Of a DNA stretch of 64,000 bases, positions 45,398 through 57,407 are shown one piece after another. The translations under genes and the position numbers were made by a program. A model generated the notes under the pieces. That model saw only the letters and a list, made by a program, of their open reading frames with translations. It did not search any database and was not told where the DNA came from. Every line of letters begins with the position of its first letter. Position 1 is the stretch's first letter. Origin of the DNA: Mucidula mucida (Eukaryota; Basidiomycota; Agaricomycetes; Agaricales; Physalacriaceae); NCBI GenBank assembly GCA_015501055.1, contig JADNYV010000011.1, positions 62,001 to 126,000 on the forward strand. Direction: 5' to 3'.

Positions 45398-47222
45398 ATG
45401 GGCGCGTCGCTCCCCATCCCCGGTGGTAATCCACGACGCTATATCGCTGTTGTCCTTGTGCTCGTAGTGAGTACGTCCATGAAATATCTCTATTACTCGC
45501 TCACCCGTGATGTAGATATGCATCCACTACATTGTATCAGTCACCTGGAAGGATTACGGTGTTCTTTCTTCGCAAGGCGATGCTACTTTGGGCGACGATG
45601 CGCTGGCAGACATCTTTGTGAACAGACCTACATCAGGCGCCGCTCCACCGCAGTCGCTATCTATTCCTAGTAGCACCGCGTTCCAACAATGAACGACACC
45701 GAGCGCGCGAATGCCACGTTCGTGATGTTGTGCAGAAATAAAGACATCAATGGTGTTGTTGCCAGTATGCAGTCTGTCGAGGATCGCTTCAATCACCAGT
45801 ACAACTATCCATGGATATTGCTCAACGACGAGCCCTTCACAGAGGAGTTCAAGCAGTGCGTGTTGTCTGTCTTGTACTGTCATGAGAGTGAAGTCCTGAT
45901 GGCCATTTATAGACGTGTGAGCGTGTTGACGCGTGCACCGCTGGAGTTCGGCTTGGTGCCATCTGAGCATTGGGTCCAGCCGGATTGGATTGACGAGGAT
46001 AGAGCCAGAAGTGGTCGGTCGAAGATGGTTGCGCAGCGGATCATTTATGGAGGTGCGCCTCGATATACCGACTCTCCTTGTCTCTGGATGTTAATCGATT
46101 GCCAATAGGTAGCGTCTCGTAAGCGATATTCATAGCGAGCAGCTTGTTGGCGACTGAGGGACATTTTGCATCATTAGGTACCGTAACATGTGCCGATTTA
46201 ATTCTGGGGTACGTTCTCAATCACGGACGCGATGCTATTCGTTGACTGACTTGGTGAGCGTGCAGTTCTTCTTTCAACACGAACTCCTTCAACCATATCG
46301 TTATTACTGGAGGTAAGAGTACTGGTTCCTGTGATTTGAAACATCATTGACATTTCTGGTTTAAAGAGTAGAGTGAGTCCTTCGACAGAGTCACAAAGTT
46401 ATGTGGACTGACTAAGAGGGTAGACCTGATGTCAAGTTCTTCTGCGACTTGCAATACGATCCTTTCCGGTATATGCAAGACAATGACAAGATTTACGGTG
46501 CGTGGTGGACTTGACTGCCGATTCTTAGTTGCTCAGACGCCTCTCGACTCAGGTTTCACTATATCGTTGCTAGAATGGGAAGCGACAATACCATCTCTAT
46601 GGAGTGCGGTCAAAGGTGATTATCTGCACCTCGTCGTCCCGCCCCTATCTCAACCAGAGGCAGAGTTCGTTGCACTGTATCCGCAACATGTAGACCCTCA
46701 AAATGCGATGGACTTCGTCTCTAACGATGGCGGCGCGACCTATAATAGATGTCACTGTAAGTTTCCGCTGGTCCGGGATCGCCTAAGCTCATTCGACTAC
46801 AGTCTGGAGCAATTTCGAGATCGCCGATCTGGACTTTTGGCGTTCAGAACCATATCAGGCATTCTTCGACTACCTCGAAAACAAAGGCGGGTTCTATTAC
46901 GAGGTGCGCTTCATCGATTGGTTCAAGGATACTACTAGACATGGATTAACAGCGATGGGGAGACGCACCCGTACATTCCATTGCCGCAGCGCTATTTGCC
47001 CGACGCGACCAAATTCATTTCTTCCGCGATATTGGATATCGCCATGAACACTTTCAACACTGTCCACAAGGGGATCAATGGGTCGCAGGACGATGCTCAT
47101 GTGATCCGAACGACTCTTTCGGTACGCAAATCCTTCATATGAATTGCTGTGTACTTAACCGATCTCGTGTAGACACGCATCCTGATTCCTGCGTCAACAA
47201 ATTTGAATCTCTTTTCTCATAG
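45398..47222 (+). CDS. GT15 alpha-1,2-mannosyltransferase (Kre2/Mnt1 type)
   Basis: Golgi type II membrane enzyme that adds alpha-1,2-mannose to O- and N-glycans. It probably starts MGASLPIPGGNPRRY with a membrane segment (IAVVLVLVV); the first intron to about 45672 is not firmly placed. The catalytic domain is complete over many exons: ATFVMLCRNKDINGV, FGLVPSEHWVQPDWIDE, YRNMCRFNSG, VRPDVKFFCDLQYDPFRYM, FTISLLEWEATIPSLW, SNDGGATYNRCHFWSNFEIA, RWGDAPVHSIAAALF and a C-terminal Cys-rich tail ending FESLFS. All the hallmark family blocks are present and in frame after splicing. Confidence 0.88.
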
Positions 47223-47976
47223 CATAAGGTATACGGACTTTGGGCTACCTATTCTCTTACTGTATCTGGGATATCATTGTTTGTATTATTATCGCTTGTC
47301 GAGAAGCCCGAGCCCCTCCTGAGAGGTTCTACAGTAGGACTTTCTGAACGTATACGATCCCCCTGTAGGCGAAATCTCGAAGCTGCGTGAGACCGAGGCT
47401 ATATGGAGATGCGACTATCGGATTTAGTGCAATCGGCGACCATGTTGCGAGCGTATTGAGTAACTGCAAAAAGTACATTGAATACTACTACATATGCACT
47501 TACAAGTCATTGATAGTCTAGCTATCCCTAATCGCCGGACAACACTGTCAGGCATTAGCAGGCAGTCGCAGTGACCAAGCCGACGATAAGGTGCTTCACA
47601 TATAGTCTAGAGCACAGTTAGCATTGATTGAAAGGTTCTTGCTTTATCGGCGATCACGCATATAAGTGAACAGCGAAAACTTGTTGAAACTCGTGAGTAA
47701 TGGAGGAGGCGTCAATACGTGTCAATGAGGATTCTCTTCAGGATAGACCTCATATCCTATGGGCGATTGCCGTAGGTATGTGATTCACCGCCGCCACGTA
47801 TGAGCGGAGATTGTTGATCTACTACCATGTTGATACGAAAATCAAATCAATGAGGATACATAATTCTAAGTAATGTCTAAGTGCAGGCTGTCTATATTCG
47901 TACGTCTAATATGTGCTAAATGTGGCGTTGTACAACATGAAAATCAATGCAATGCAATCGTCGTGAGAGGATGTCC
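47223..47976. other. Intergenic, 754 bp
   Basis: Convergent 3' flanks of the mannosyltransferase (+) and sugar transporter (-). No gene supported. Confidence 0.45.
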
Positions 47977-49703
47977 TCAAACATCAGCTGGTGCTTCCAT
48001 CTTTTTAGGCTCCACCATACCCTCCTTTTTCTCCGTCTCCACTTCGACGGCCGTCCACGACGTACCGCGCCTGGACAGCGGCGGCCTCTTCTCCAGCTGC
48101 TCCTTCAACCACCCCACCTTCACATCCAATGCCAAATTCTGCTCCTCCCCATCGATACTCTGGCCCTTCGTCTCCGGTAGGAATATCGCAAAGACAACAA
48201 CTGAGACCCAGATACACCCCGCCCAGAGGTAATACGGGCCCGACGGCGACGCCTCCAAAAATATCGGTGTCGTGAACGCGATGACAAAGTTGCATCCCCA
48301 GTTGACCGTCAACGCGAGGGAGGAGACCGACGCCCGGGTGTGCACAGGCTGCGACTCCGAGACCCAGATGCGCATGAGGATCGCCCACGTGACGACGAAC
48401 GCGATGAAGTAGACGAAGATGAGCGCGATGACGCTCCACTGGCCTGCGGACGAGAGAGAAGGCAATGAATATAGGATACCGATTACGGTCATGGCGATGG
48501 CCATTATGACACCGCCAAATATCAATGCAGGACGTCGACCCCTACGCTTTGATCAGCCCAAGTATTGACAGATCATTTTCAATGAGGCTTACCATCTATC
48601 AGAGAGTTGTTGTCCCACGACTGTGAACACAAGGTTGACGATACCAGTGACACCACTAGCCAGGAAGGAAGCATTTTGCGATGCCAGGCCGGCCTGCTGA
48701 AAGAGCGTCGGTGCGTAAAAGAGCACTCCATCAATGCCCGCAAGCTGTTGCACGCCGAGCATGAACAAAGCTAACAATGTGCGCCCTCGAAGTCCCGGGG
48801 CGAACGCAGCCTTGAATTGTTCCACGTTCTTCCTCCATCCTTTCTTCTCCTCCTTCCGTGGCTCAGAGCCCTCCGTCCCTGCTGGCGTCTCTGGGTTCAA
48901 TGCCAGCTCATCTTCATTCAAGCCGAGGCGCCGCATATTCGCCTTGGCCTCGTCAACCCTGTTGACATGAACAAGCCACCGCGGCGAATGAGGAAGGAAG
49001 GGAACAGCCGTCGCCAAACTCGCACAGACGATGGTCTGCATGATCCATGGCAGTCGCCATGACACCGAGCTGGCAATATTGAGCGAACCGTAACACGTGA
49101 AGTACCCGAGGAGGATGCCGGTGGAAATCCAAAGCTGGATAATACAGCCGACGCGCCCGCGAGCGTGGTGCGGCGCGACTTCGATGCCGTATACTGTGAC
49201 CGCGCTGAGGAAAATACCCTCGCCGGCACCGGAAATACTCCGCCCGATGAATACCATTACAAGGGCGGATTTTTGGGATTGGCCGTTCAGGCCAGCGAGG
49301 CAGCATATGAGCGAGCCCAATCCGTAGACGGTGCACCCTAGCGAGGTGGCGTATGTTCGAGAGAGGCGGTCAGAGATTGAGCCGGAACCAAAGGAGACGA
49401 TGGAGGCCGGGATGAGGATGATAGAGACGAGAAGACCTTGGATGGTTGAGCTGAGCTTGCCAAACGTGATTTCGAATTCGTGCATCAATGTGATGGAACC
49501 TGCAAAGGATAAACATTAAGGACCAGCAGAGGCAAGTTCAAATATTTACCAATGGACCCCGTATCAAACCTGAAGAAAGATGAGTTGGTAGCACAGAGTA
49601 CTATTCAACAATTAGCGCACCCAAAGATGAATCCGCCAATGGATACAACGGCTGCGCAGAACACATAGTAAGGAATGTGCAGCTTCACAAGCATGGAGGC
49701 CAT
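47977..49703 (-). CDS. MFS sugar transporter
   Basis: Sugar:proton symporter-type plasma-membrane carrier. Exons 49621-49703, 49550-49569, 48593-49499, 47977-48541; 524 residues with about 12 membrane segments. Signatures: GSISDRLSR and DRWGRRPA (loops 2-3 and 8-9 MFS motifs), GRSISGAGEG, ARGRVG, PHSPRWLV, QQLAGIDGVLFYAPTLFQ and PETKG near the end. A 20-nt micro-exon (49550-49569) encodes FDTGSI. The QQLAG motif is the family QQ(x)xG sugar-binding region. Substrate (hexose or pentose) not determined. Confidence 0.93.
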
Positions 49704-50449
49704 GGTGGGCAGGCGGCCACGCGGTAGTGGTGGTGGGAACTAGAAGCTGGGGTGAGCATTGCCCCATTGTTGAGAATCATATACCCTGCTACCGGTGAAA
49801 TTTTTCTATGAATCATCACGCGCACGGCCAACGCACGGCTGAACGATGCATCACTCGCACCAACGATAAGGTGATTGCGATAAGATGTGATCGAACTATA
49901 AGCCCGAAAGCCCGCGGGAGGGAACGTGTCTTGCTCAAAAAGGCCTTGCGATGGCGCAAATCTAAGCAAGACGTGGTAGACGGCCTCTAGCCCTAGAAAC
50001 CATCACAGAATACAGAAGAGCGCAGAAGGTGCACAGTGGAGATTGTGGCGGCGTTGAGCTGCGGTAATTACTAGACACCGTCTTGACTCCGATGTATGTA
50101 ATGTGGCTCGAGGCTCTACTAAGTGGTGTGCATGTCAGTCAGAACCAACAGGGTGAAAAAGACTTACCGAAATGTTTAAGCTTCCAGTGGGGCAGAGGAA
50201 AACATGTGAGTAATATCCAACCCGGCGGAATGCGACAGTCAATTGCAAGTCGGAGCGCTAGAACTTCAAGTCCTTGAGGTATTGTCGTACAATCGTAAGG
50301 TATTGTCGAACAAAACAAGACCACCGAAAGTCTAGAAACGAGATGGATCCGGATAGGAGTCAAGCTAATCTCGTGTAATCTTCTCGTTCATAATCTTCCA
50401 CCGCCATGAGACACAAAAAGACGCGTCTGAATGACTGCAATGCACGGGA
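49704..50449. other. Intergenic, 746 bp
   Basis: Divergent promoters of the transporter and the next membrane protein. ggtattgtcg is repeated at about 50278 and 50299; nothing else is supported. Confidence 0.4.
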
Positions 50450-51463
50450 ATGGCGACTGTTCGCGCCAACATAGCGGCTGTCGTGAGCAGCAAGGGTTGG
50501 CATTACCTAAGCTCTCGATTTGGGACTTGCCAAAGCGACCCTCAGACAACCCCTTTCTTCTTGCTTCGCTTTGCATGTCTACTGGCTAGTACCGGCACCA
50601 GCTTTTGCCTTTACTGGTTCCACACCCGCAAAGCCAGTCGGTCATGGAGGTCCATGAAAACTTTGAAAAGGTTGCTTTTGTGCTACTGGTCTCCGCGTTG
50701 TCTGACCATGTTGGACTAGTTGTTCAGGAGAGTCGAGGAGGAAACCGAACGTCGGGCATGGGAGCAGCGACACCGCGAAGAGGCTGACCCATTTGAAGAC
50801 GAGGAAGCATCGCAAGAAGTCAAGGATAAACGCAGAGCAAGCGTGCCGCCTTCTCAGCTAACTCGGGTGAGATTCTTAATTAAAAGTCCACATGTGGTAC
50901 AACTGCTGACCACCACCGCCCACAGCTCTCCGACGAACTGTCCGAAATGATAAACACGAGAAACTCTCGTCGTCTCTCCACCATTCCCCCTCAGTTCTGC
51001 ACCAGAGTAGGTCAACCCTATTTTCGCGTCCCAACAAATTGTTGATGTTGCCTTCCAGCGTAGCCTTGACTCCCTCGCGTCCCCACACTGGCAGGCGGAA
51101 AAGGCAGACAAGGTCTGCTCCCTCCGTTCCGCCCCTCAAGTCGCCATCGCGCGCCAATCCTCCACACTTTCCCGCACTGTCGGCAATCTATTACCGCGTC
51201 GTCTCGCCGGTCGTCCACGCTCCTTAAGTGCCGCAGACGTTTTGCCTCCGGCGCCACCATCAAAGATGGTTATTGGCGTTTCCGTTGAGAAAGCCACCTC
51301 TAGTGACCACCGGGACCCCTTACCCCCTCCCACCGTCCACGCCCCTGGCCTTCGTTCGCGACAATCCAAAACCTCCCTCAAGTCGACGGATTCTCTGGTC
51401 GGCAAGTTCGCCAAGAAGTTCCGTCGCAAGAGCAAATCAGTATTGTCTACATTCAACTGCTAA
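50450..51463 (+). CDS. Hypothetical membrane protein with basic tail
   Basis: Exons 50450-50670, 50728-50866, 50926-51006, 51059-51463; 281 residues. A membrane segment (FFLLRFACLLASTGTSFCLYW) lies near residue 45, followed by a charged heptad-like region (RRVEEETERRAWEQRHREE). The long Ser/Pro/Arg-rich C-terminus ends SKSVLSTFNC with a poly-basic FAKKFRRKSK. Exon phases agree throughout. The C-terminal Cys near a basic patch could be lipid-modified, but no CaaX box is present. Family not recognised. Confidence 0.65.
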
Positions 51464-51911
51464 TGTATTTATAGCCTAAATTATCTTGTGCATCATCTTC
51501 TGCATTTTTATACGCTCATTATTATTTATTTATTGTCTTGTTTCTCGCTGTACCACCATTCTGCATTTGTCGGGACAATGCTAACTTATCTGGAATAGAT
51601 TGTCTGTCTTTCGTTGTTTTATTCACGTACTGCATCATTATCATAGTCTCGTTGTTATACATTCGCACGGTTTTAGAGAAATCACAATTTTAATTTCTTT
51701 CGTAGAGATTGGGGAAGCACTCTCATCAATATCTTCTTGCGCCACACAAGCTAGTCATGTGACTCTTAGTCTGCTGACATCAACGTTCTACCTTCTGTAT
51801 CGGTGGCAGACAGGTCAGTCTCGTTTTCGTTGAGGTACACTCTTCGTGTGGCCATCTTGCACCCAAACACGTTCAAAAAGCACATATCATTCAATCGAAT
51901 CGACATTGTCA
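51464..51911. other. Intergenic, AT-rich 448 bp
   Basis: 3' flank of the membrane protein and of the broken NTPase gene. Nothing supported. Confidence 0.4.
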
Positions 51912-54183
51912 TCAAGACTCAGTGTCCATGTTAATGTACTGTATGAACACTTGACCCTCGTGGTCATTCCATCCATCCGGCATCTCCCATCGATACGCAC
52001 GGTTCCTGTGTAACGGGACAACAAGCACATACTTTACACTGCAATCATCGCCCAGACGTTCGCGAATGGTCTCCATACTCACATAACCATCTTGGGCCGA
52101 ACCACCACCAAGTCGGGCAGCCATCGTGGTCTGAACGACCCACAAAACCGGCTTCTCCATTATCCCTCGACTAACGAAAAAGGCATCAAAGAGGGATGCT
52201 ATGCTTTTTGGTGGGAACATAGTATTCGCTCTCCAAAACTCGGGAAGAAAGTTCATCATAGTCATAGTGGTTAATCGTCGTTAGGAAGCGCAGTTCATCT
52301 TCTCCTTTGAACAAGAGATGCACTCTTGTTGGTCTTCAACGCCTCGACACGAACGGAAGAGCTGGATACCACAAATTCCTCCGCTATTATGTCCCACGCG
52401 CTGTGGAAGAATCGGGAGCCTCCCTTGAAAGCCGTCATTTCCAAACAGGTGGTCCTACAGCCCGAGGCAAGGTAATGATGGGCTATGTGCTCGAACGCCC
52501 ACGCGGCAAAACTGGACTCCGAACTGGAACGACAGGCCATGAAGATCCGTCTCGCTGATAGCACGTCGAGGCGACGATGGACCTGCATCAGAGACGCGAG
52601 GACACCCTGGCTTTTCACGTCCACGGTATAACAATCGCTCTCGCAAAGCGCTACATCGCCAATGCGACGGACAATGAAGAGCTGATGGAAAGTTTGCTCA
52701 GAGGACGCTTGATGAGCGTTATTAATGATTCTGATGACATTCTTCGCACTGTCCTCGATTGCAGAAAGAGCCTTCTCCCTGTCCTGCAAGACCGTACGCG
52801 GCGCACGGATCGCCAAGGCGAGGTCACGGATACAGTATCCGCAGTCCTGTATGAGGGACATTGTCGTAGGTCTAGGTTTGATAACGTCTGGGCCAAGAAG
52901 GAAAGGAAGACTACCCATTCCATTCCTCAGAATCGGAAACGAAGAACAAGGCATTGGTAACGCACATTGCCGTGAGCTCCTGCTCGTTCCACACCTGCAT
53001 TACCAACAGCCGAATTAGCGTACGCCTTGACCAAGGGTTTGTAGCGTCGTTCGTCGAGGGAGGCAGCAAGAATAGGAAATCCAGAGATTGTTTTCGTAAG
53101 CCACGATGGGGGTAGAGTTGGTGTTTTTGGCGTATCGATGAGAATCCAAGGGCGCAGAGAGGGAGAGACGGAGTGGATAATGCGAAGTGGGTCGCGCTGT
53201 ATCAATCGCGTGTCAAGTGAATATGTTCCGTCGAAACGGAATAGATACGGAATGTCGTCTAGCACAAGAACTGTGGCTTGAGTTGACACGAGGCGCCGAA
53301 TGAGGATATATATGAGAAGACCGCTTTTGCCTAATAATCCTGGATGAGTCGACCTTCATAGATGTATGAAATCTCTCACCAATGCCAGCGCTACCTGTAA
53401 TAACTCGCAAAGATCCAAAAGTTTGGACGCATCAATCAGTCGCTCGTAGAAATCAGCATATTCTTGTCGTACAAGTAGCCTGAAGCTTGACAATTGCAGG
53501 AGCTGGAGGGCGTCCGGCCACGGGGACAGGTCCAGTACTGTGCCCACTGAGACGTCGAGCGAAGTCTTCGCCCAAAAGTTATTTCGAAAGGAGATCCACT
53601 GTTCGGCCTCGGGATCTTCAGGCTCTGGATATTGGGTCTCGAGAGTCGGGCGCCAGCCTCGTTTCAAAAGGACTGACACGTCAACGTCTAGCCCAGACTC
53701 AGAGTCGGTGATTGGGTTCGAAGCTCTGGAGGGGATGAGAGAGCTGAGGAAAGGGGAACAGTAAACAAAAGAGTTGGCGCACTGTTGTCCTTGTTCGGTC
53801 TTGGTTCCATTTGAGAATGGCTACAACGCACTGATCAGCGGCGCAGATAGTGTGGTAGAGAGTGTCATACTTGACCGTCGTCCGCCGCGCTGGGCTATAA
53901 GCATCAGATGCAGTCGCAAAACAGACACAAAAGCACCTGCGGCTCCTGGGCTACTAATTCTTTCTCCTGTTCGCGCGTCGCATACAGAATGAGTCAATCT
54001 GTGCCCCCAAGTACGGATGGGGCATACCTTAGATTGCATCAAATCGAGAAGTTTTGGCAATGGAAGATGAATTGGGGAAGAGAGAAGTGGAACATCCGAG
54101 CAACATCCGAGTGACACATCCGCACTCTTCGATGCCGAATCATCAGCCGCTATCGAACTCTCTATGTTGCTCTCTAGTAGCAT
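51912..54183 (-). pseudogene. Broken Crinkler/RHS-like NTPase gene
   Basis: The order of recognisable parts on the minus strand follows the fungal Crinkler/RHS-like family: a variable N-terminus from ATG 54183; a domain with WISFRNNFWAKTSLDV and RLLVRQEYADFYERL (53356-53679); a P-loop GSAGIGKS rebuilt across an intron (about 53338-53400); VLVLDDIPYLFRFDG; a central region; and a C-terminal block with KPVLWVVQTTMAA (51912-52265). Lesions: a one-base loss near 53440 between YERL-type helix and P-loop, a one-base gain near 52997, and an in-frame stop near 52915. Family members are host-nuclear or self-acting NTPase-linked proteins; this copy cannot make a full product. Confidence 0.7.
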
Positions 54184-54360
54184 CCCGGACAAGGTAGCGC
54201 AAAACCAGCTTTCCCCTGTTCTACAGTTACACTAGAGTACAGTTCACTCTTTATATATATGCTGAGTACTAGCACACGCTTGAACCTGTACGCCCTCTCA
54301 GTCAGATAGAGGTTACAGCTTGCAGTTAAATCTTAGCTTAAACAACACAATTTATCAATG

Positions 54361-55407
54361 TCACTCACAGCTAATATCATCTCGCTCATCAACATATATC
54401 TGTTCGGGAATGTGGAGAGGTAACCCAGCCTCCTTCCAGGCTTTGAATCCTCCAATAACATCAGTAGCATTGAGCATGCCTATCTCCTGTAACGAAACAG
54501 CAGCAAGGCTGCTCGTGTAACCCTCCTGGCATATAACAATAATTCTCAGGTCATACCGAGTGGCGATCGGCACACGCGAGCTCGACCTTGGATCAAAACG
54601 CCATTCCAATACATTCCTCTCCACCACCATCGCCCCGTTAATCTCCCCGTATTGCGCCCTCTGCGCCGCCGGCCGTATATCAACCAAGACCGTGGGGATG
54701 CGCACCTCCGGCACGCGCAGCTCTTCGAAAGCCTGTACCGCCGTGCTCCGAATGAGCTTGGCGCGCTCCAGCTCGAGCCGCTTCTCGATGCCCACAGACC
54801 ACGGCGGCGCGTGAAACGGATCGATAGGCGTGCGCGCGGCCTTGCGCAGGACGTCCCACACGGCGGCCAGGTCGTACGTGACTCCGCCAAACTCGCGGAT
54901 GGCGGCGACGAGCATGGTGCCCTCCTCGACGCCGTACTCCACATACTCCGGGACAGAGAAGAGGTCCTTGAGGGAGAAAACCTGGCAGCGGCCTATAAAC
55001 TTGGAGCGCGTGAGGATGTCGGCGCGCAGGATGAAGTCCGGGCTAGATGCGCAGATCACGAGAAAGTTGCTGTCGCGCGTGATGGGCGTGCCGGTGGTAG
55101 CAGCGGCAAAGATGTGCTCCTGCGTAGCCAGTCGGTTTTGTATCGTCCCCCCGAGGGTCACGAGGAAGGAGACGTCGTCCGTTTTGCAGGACGTGGTGAG
55201 GACATTGATGTGAACGCCTGATAAGTTCAAAAGACAGATGATCAACGAAGTCAATGTGGTTTTACCATCAATAGTCTCTCCCTTTCGCAAGGCCCGTACT
55301 ACCAGTTCGGATGCAGCCTGTGAGCGAACCTCAGCTAGGGTTCGGAGTGCAGGTTCATGGGTGCGGGCAATGCGGCTGGCGCTAGATTGTGAGGACGTCG
55401 TTGACAT
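54361..55407 (-). CDS. Rhodanese-domain protein with uncharacterised N-terminal domain
   Basis: Two exons, 55266-55407 and 54361-55217; 332 residues. The 48-nt intron is stop-free and phase-preserving. The C-terminal rhodanese fold has VLVDIRPAAQRAQYGEI, active-site loop ICQEGYTSSLAAV (Cys present, CxxGxxS-like) and GGFKAWKEAGLPL. The N-terminal 200 residues contain two LTSL/HIFAAATTGTPITRD-like alpha/beta segments of no recognised family. Likely sulfur transfer or persulfide handling; the fused front part is unusual. ATG 55407 chosen; an in-frame ATG exists at 55479. Confidence 0.72.
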   Translation of the reverse strand: MSTTSSQSSASRIARTHEPALRTLAEVRSQAASELVVRALRKGETIDGKTTLTSLIICLLNLSGVHINVLTTSCKTDDVSFLVTLGGTIQNRLATQEHIFAAATTGTPITRDSNFLVICASSPDFILRADILTRSKFIGRCQVFSLKDLFSVPEYVEYGVEEGTMLVAAIREFGGVTYDLAAVWDVLRKAARTPIDPFHAPPWSVGIEKRLELERAKLIRSTAVQAFEELRVPEVRIPTVLVDIRPAAQRAQYGEINGAMVVERNVLEWRFDPRSSSRVPIATRYDLRIIVICQEGYTSSLAAVSLQEIGMLNATDVIGGFKAWKEAGLPLHIPEQIYVDERDDISCE

Positions 55408-55640
55408 TTCAACGGTTAATGCAGAAAATTTCACAGCATACGCGACACGATGATGGAAGTTCACGTTAACATTCATCAAAGACGCGTGACGTAAGGCGAT
55501 CTATGGAAACCCGGAGCATGATCGGGTGATTTAGACGACAGGACCTCGGAAACTGCTCATCCCTGCTTTCTAGGCACTAGTTGATATTTCTCAATCAATC
55601 AATTCTTATATTTCAGGGAACATCATATCGCGCGTAAATT

Positions 55641-56775
55641 CTATTCCCTCCAATACGTCCGCCACATCTCTAGCACTTCCTTCAACTCTTCCGGTGACAA
55701 CTTCGCACGTGCCTTCAACATCTTCTTGAACTGAGCAATGTTCAGCTGCTGTACCTTGCAGAGAATATGCTCCGTCGTAAACACGTTGTAGTTCATCCAA
55801 TGGCGCAGATTTTCTGGTATAGCCTCTGTCAACATCTTGTCCATCTCCTCAAATGCGGCAGCTACATCTTCTGCGGACTCGAAGTTGTCATAACCAAGCA
55901 CCCGAAGACCAGACATTGCACCCTTTTGCTTTAACAAAGCCCGGACATGCAGATGTTCCGTTCACTTTACCCTTGTGAAACAACTTGTATACCTCCATGA
56001 ACGTGGGGAACTCCGCGTTTAGCAACCAGGAAGTCAGATCAGGAGCTTCTGTGGCAGCTGCATAGGTTGGAGCATAATCAACGCAGTGACATGTCCAAAC
56101 ACCATATGCACAATCATCACAGAAGTACTTCTCAATCTCCTTCTGGTCCATGTCATTGGAGTCTTCTAACACATCTTTGGAGGTGGCGTAAATCATCTCC
56201 CAGTCGTCCAGATCGTCAAAGAAAATATGTTGCTTAATATGCAGGAACTGGGAATTATGAGTGATGCCACAATGAAGCAGGGCACTGAAGAGCCCTTCCT
56301 TTGTGCGCAGATGAGAGCTCCCAAATGGTCCATTGTTGGCAAGAATAAGTCGTTGTGACGTTGCTAAATCGCGCCAAGGAATCTTCTTATTGTCCATAGA
56401 TACCATATGTTTCAGAAAGGCTCAATATGCAGTGTAGAAGCTCTTGACATGCTTGGATGAGGCAGTTGGAGGCTCAGAAAGGGAGAAGAATGGATTTTGA
56501 GCCAATGAATAAAGTGGTTCCAGTAGGCTCATAAGAAATCGGTGTTGGTCAGCCTTCTTGGAAGGTGAGTTGCTTGAAGCGAAGCAAGCGAGGGCGTTAT
56601 CAACCAGCCTAGTCATCCTAGCAGGCAGATTACGTTGCTGGTCCGTGCGCCAACCATCAACAACAAGATTGATTTGGTTTAAAATCTCTTGAGTGGTATT
56701 ATCTGCAATATGCAGATTCCACTTTTCAACCTTTGCAAAGGAAGGTTTGAAATTGCCCTTGTCTTCAAAAACCAA
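55641..56775 (-). pseudogene. Decayed uncharacterised gene in AT-rich DNA
   Basis: Three consecutive minus-strand pieces look like one former protein. 56775-56422 ends SFYTAY with a TGA, and the same frame then continues at 56406-55888 (AFLKHMVSMDNKKIPWRDL...), so a single nonsense codon separates them. The second frame then shifts by one near 55930 into 55937-55641 (LKQKGAMSGLRVLGYDNF...MWRTYWRE). It has DDCAYGVWTCHC-type cysteines. The family is not recognised; proximity to an integrase element and AT-rich context suggest mobile-element cargo. Confidence 0.5.
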
Positions 56776-57407
56776 GCGGCGTATCAGACATGATGATACA
56801 TCAACTGAAGGACCTTTTGTTCTTTTTGTAACTTGTCAAGAACGTGAAGACAACGAGTCAAAAATCAATCATATGTTACACGTGATAGCCAAGCCTTTGA
56901 TTTCTCATCTGGCGCGAGCGCGTGGGTGGGCGCCGGAAGAAAACAGCTGTTTTTAGATGAACATCATTGCTTGCTGTTGAATCTGGCCAATGTTATCCAG
57001 GTCAATAAGGATCAACATAATAAAATAATTGATGGTAAGGATCCTCAAGAATCCTCACATGAGTCAGATGCTCACAAAGCCAATGGATTGCAGTTTAGAT
57101 TGGATCAGATGCTATCTTAAGAGCGCCGGATTGGATGATGAAAAGAACAACTTATTCATGCTTTGCTGCGTGTTGATAGCATTCGACACATATTTTTCCT
57201 ATTGGTACTTTGGATTCCGGTTTACTCCTACTCTGACTTGGCAATGAAGACCTAACGGCCGATGAAGTGTTGCAGAACAGGTATATAAGACAGATATACT
57301 TGGTGTCATGTTCAATATTCTATTCTACTCATGGGATGGAACCAACATAAGCCAAATCATATGTTCACTTGCTGTAACAGTTGCTCAAGAAACTTAGATA
57401 GCTTTTA
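56776..57407. other. AT-rich gene-poor stretch
   Basis: About 630 bp between two decayed mobile-element-like genes; several short frames on the plus strand but nothing assignable. Codon and base use is AT-richer than the rest of the window. Confidence 0.4.
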
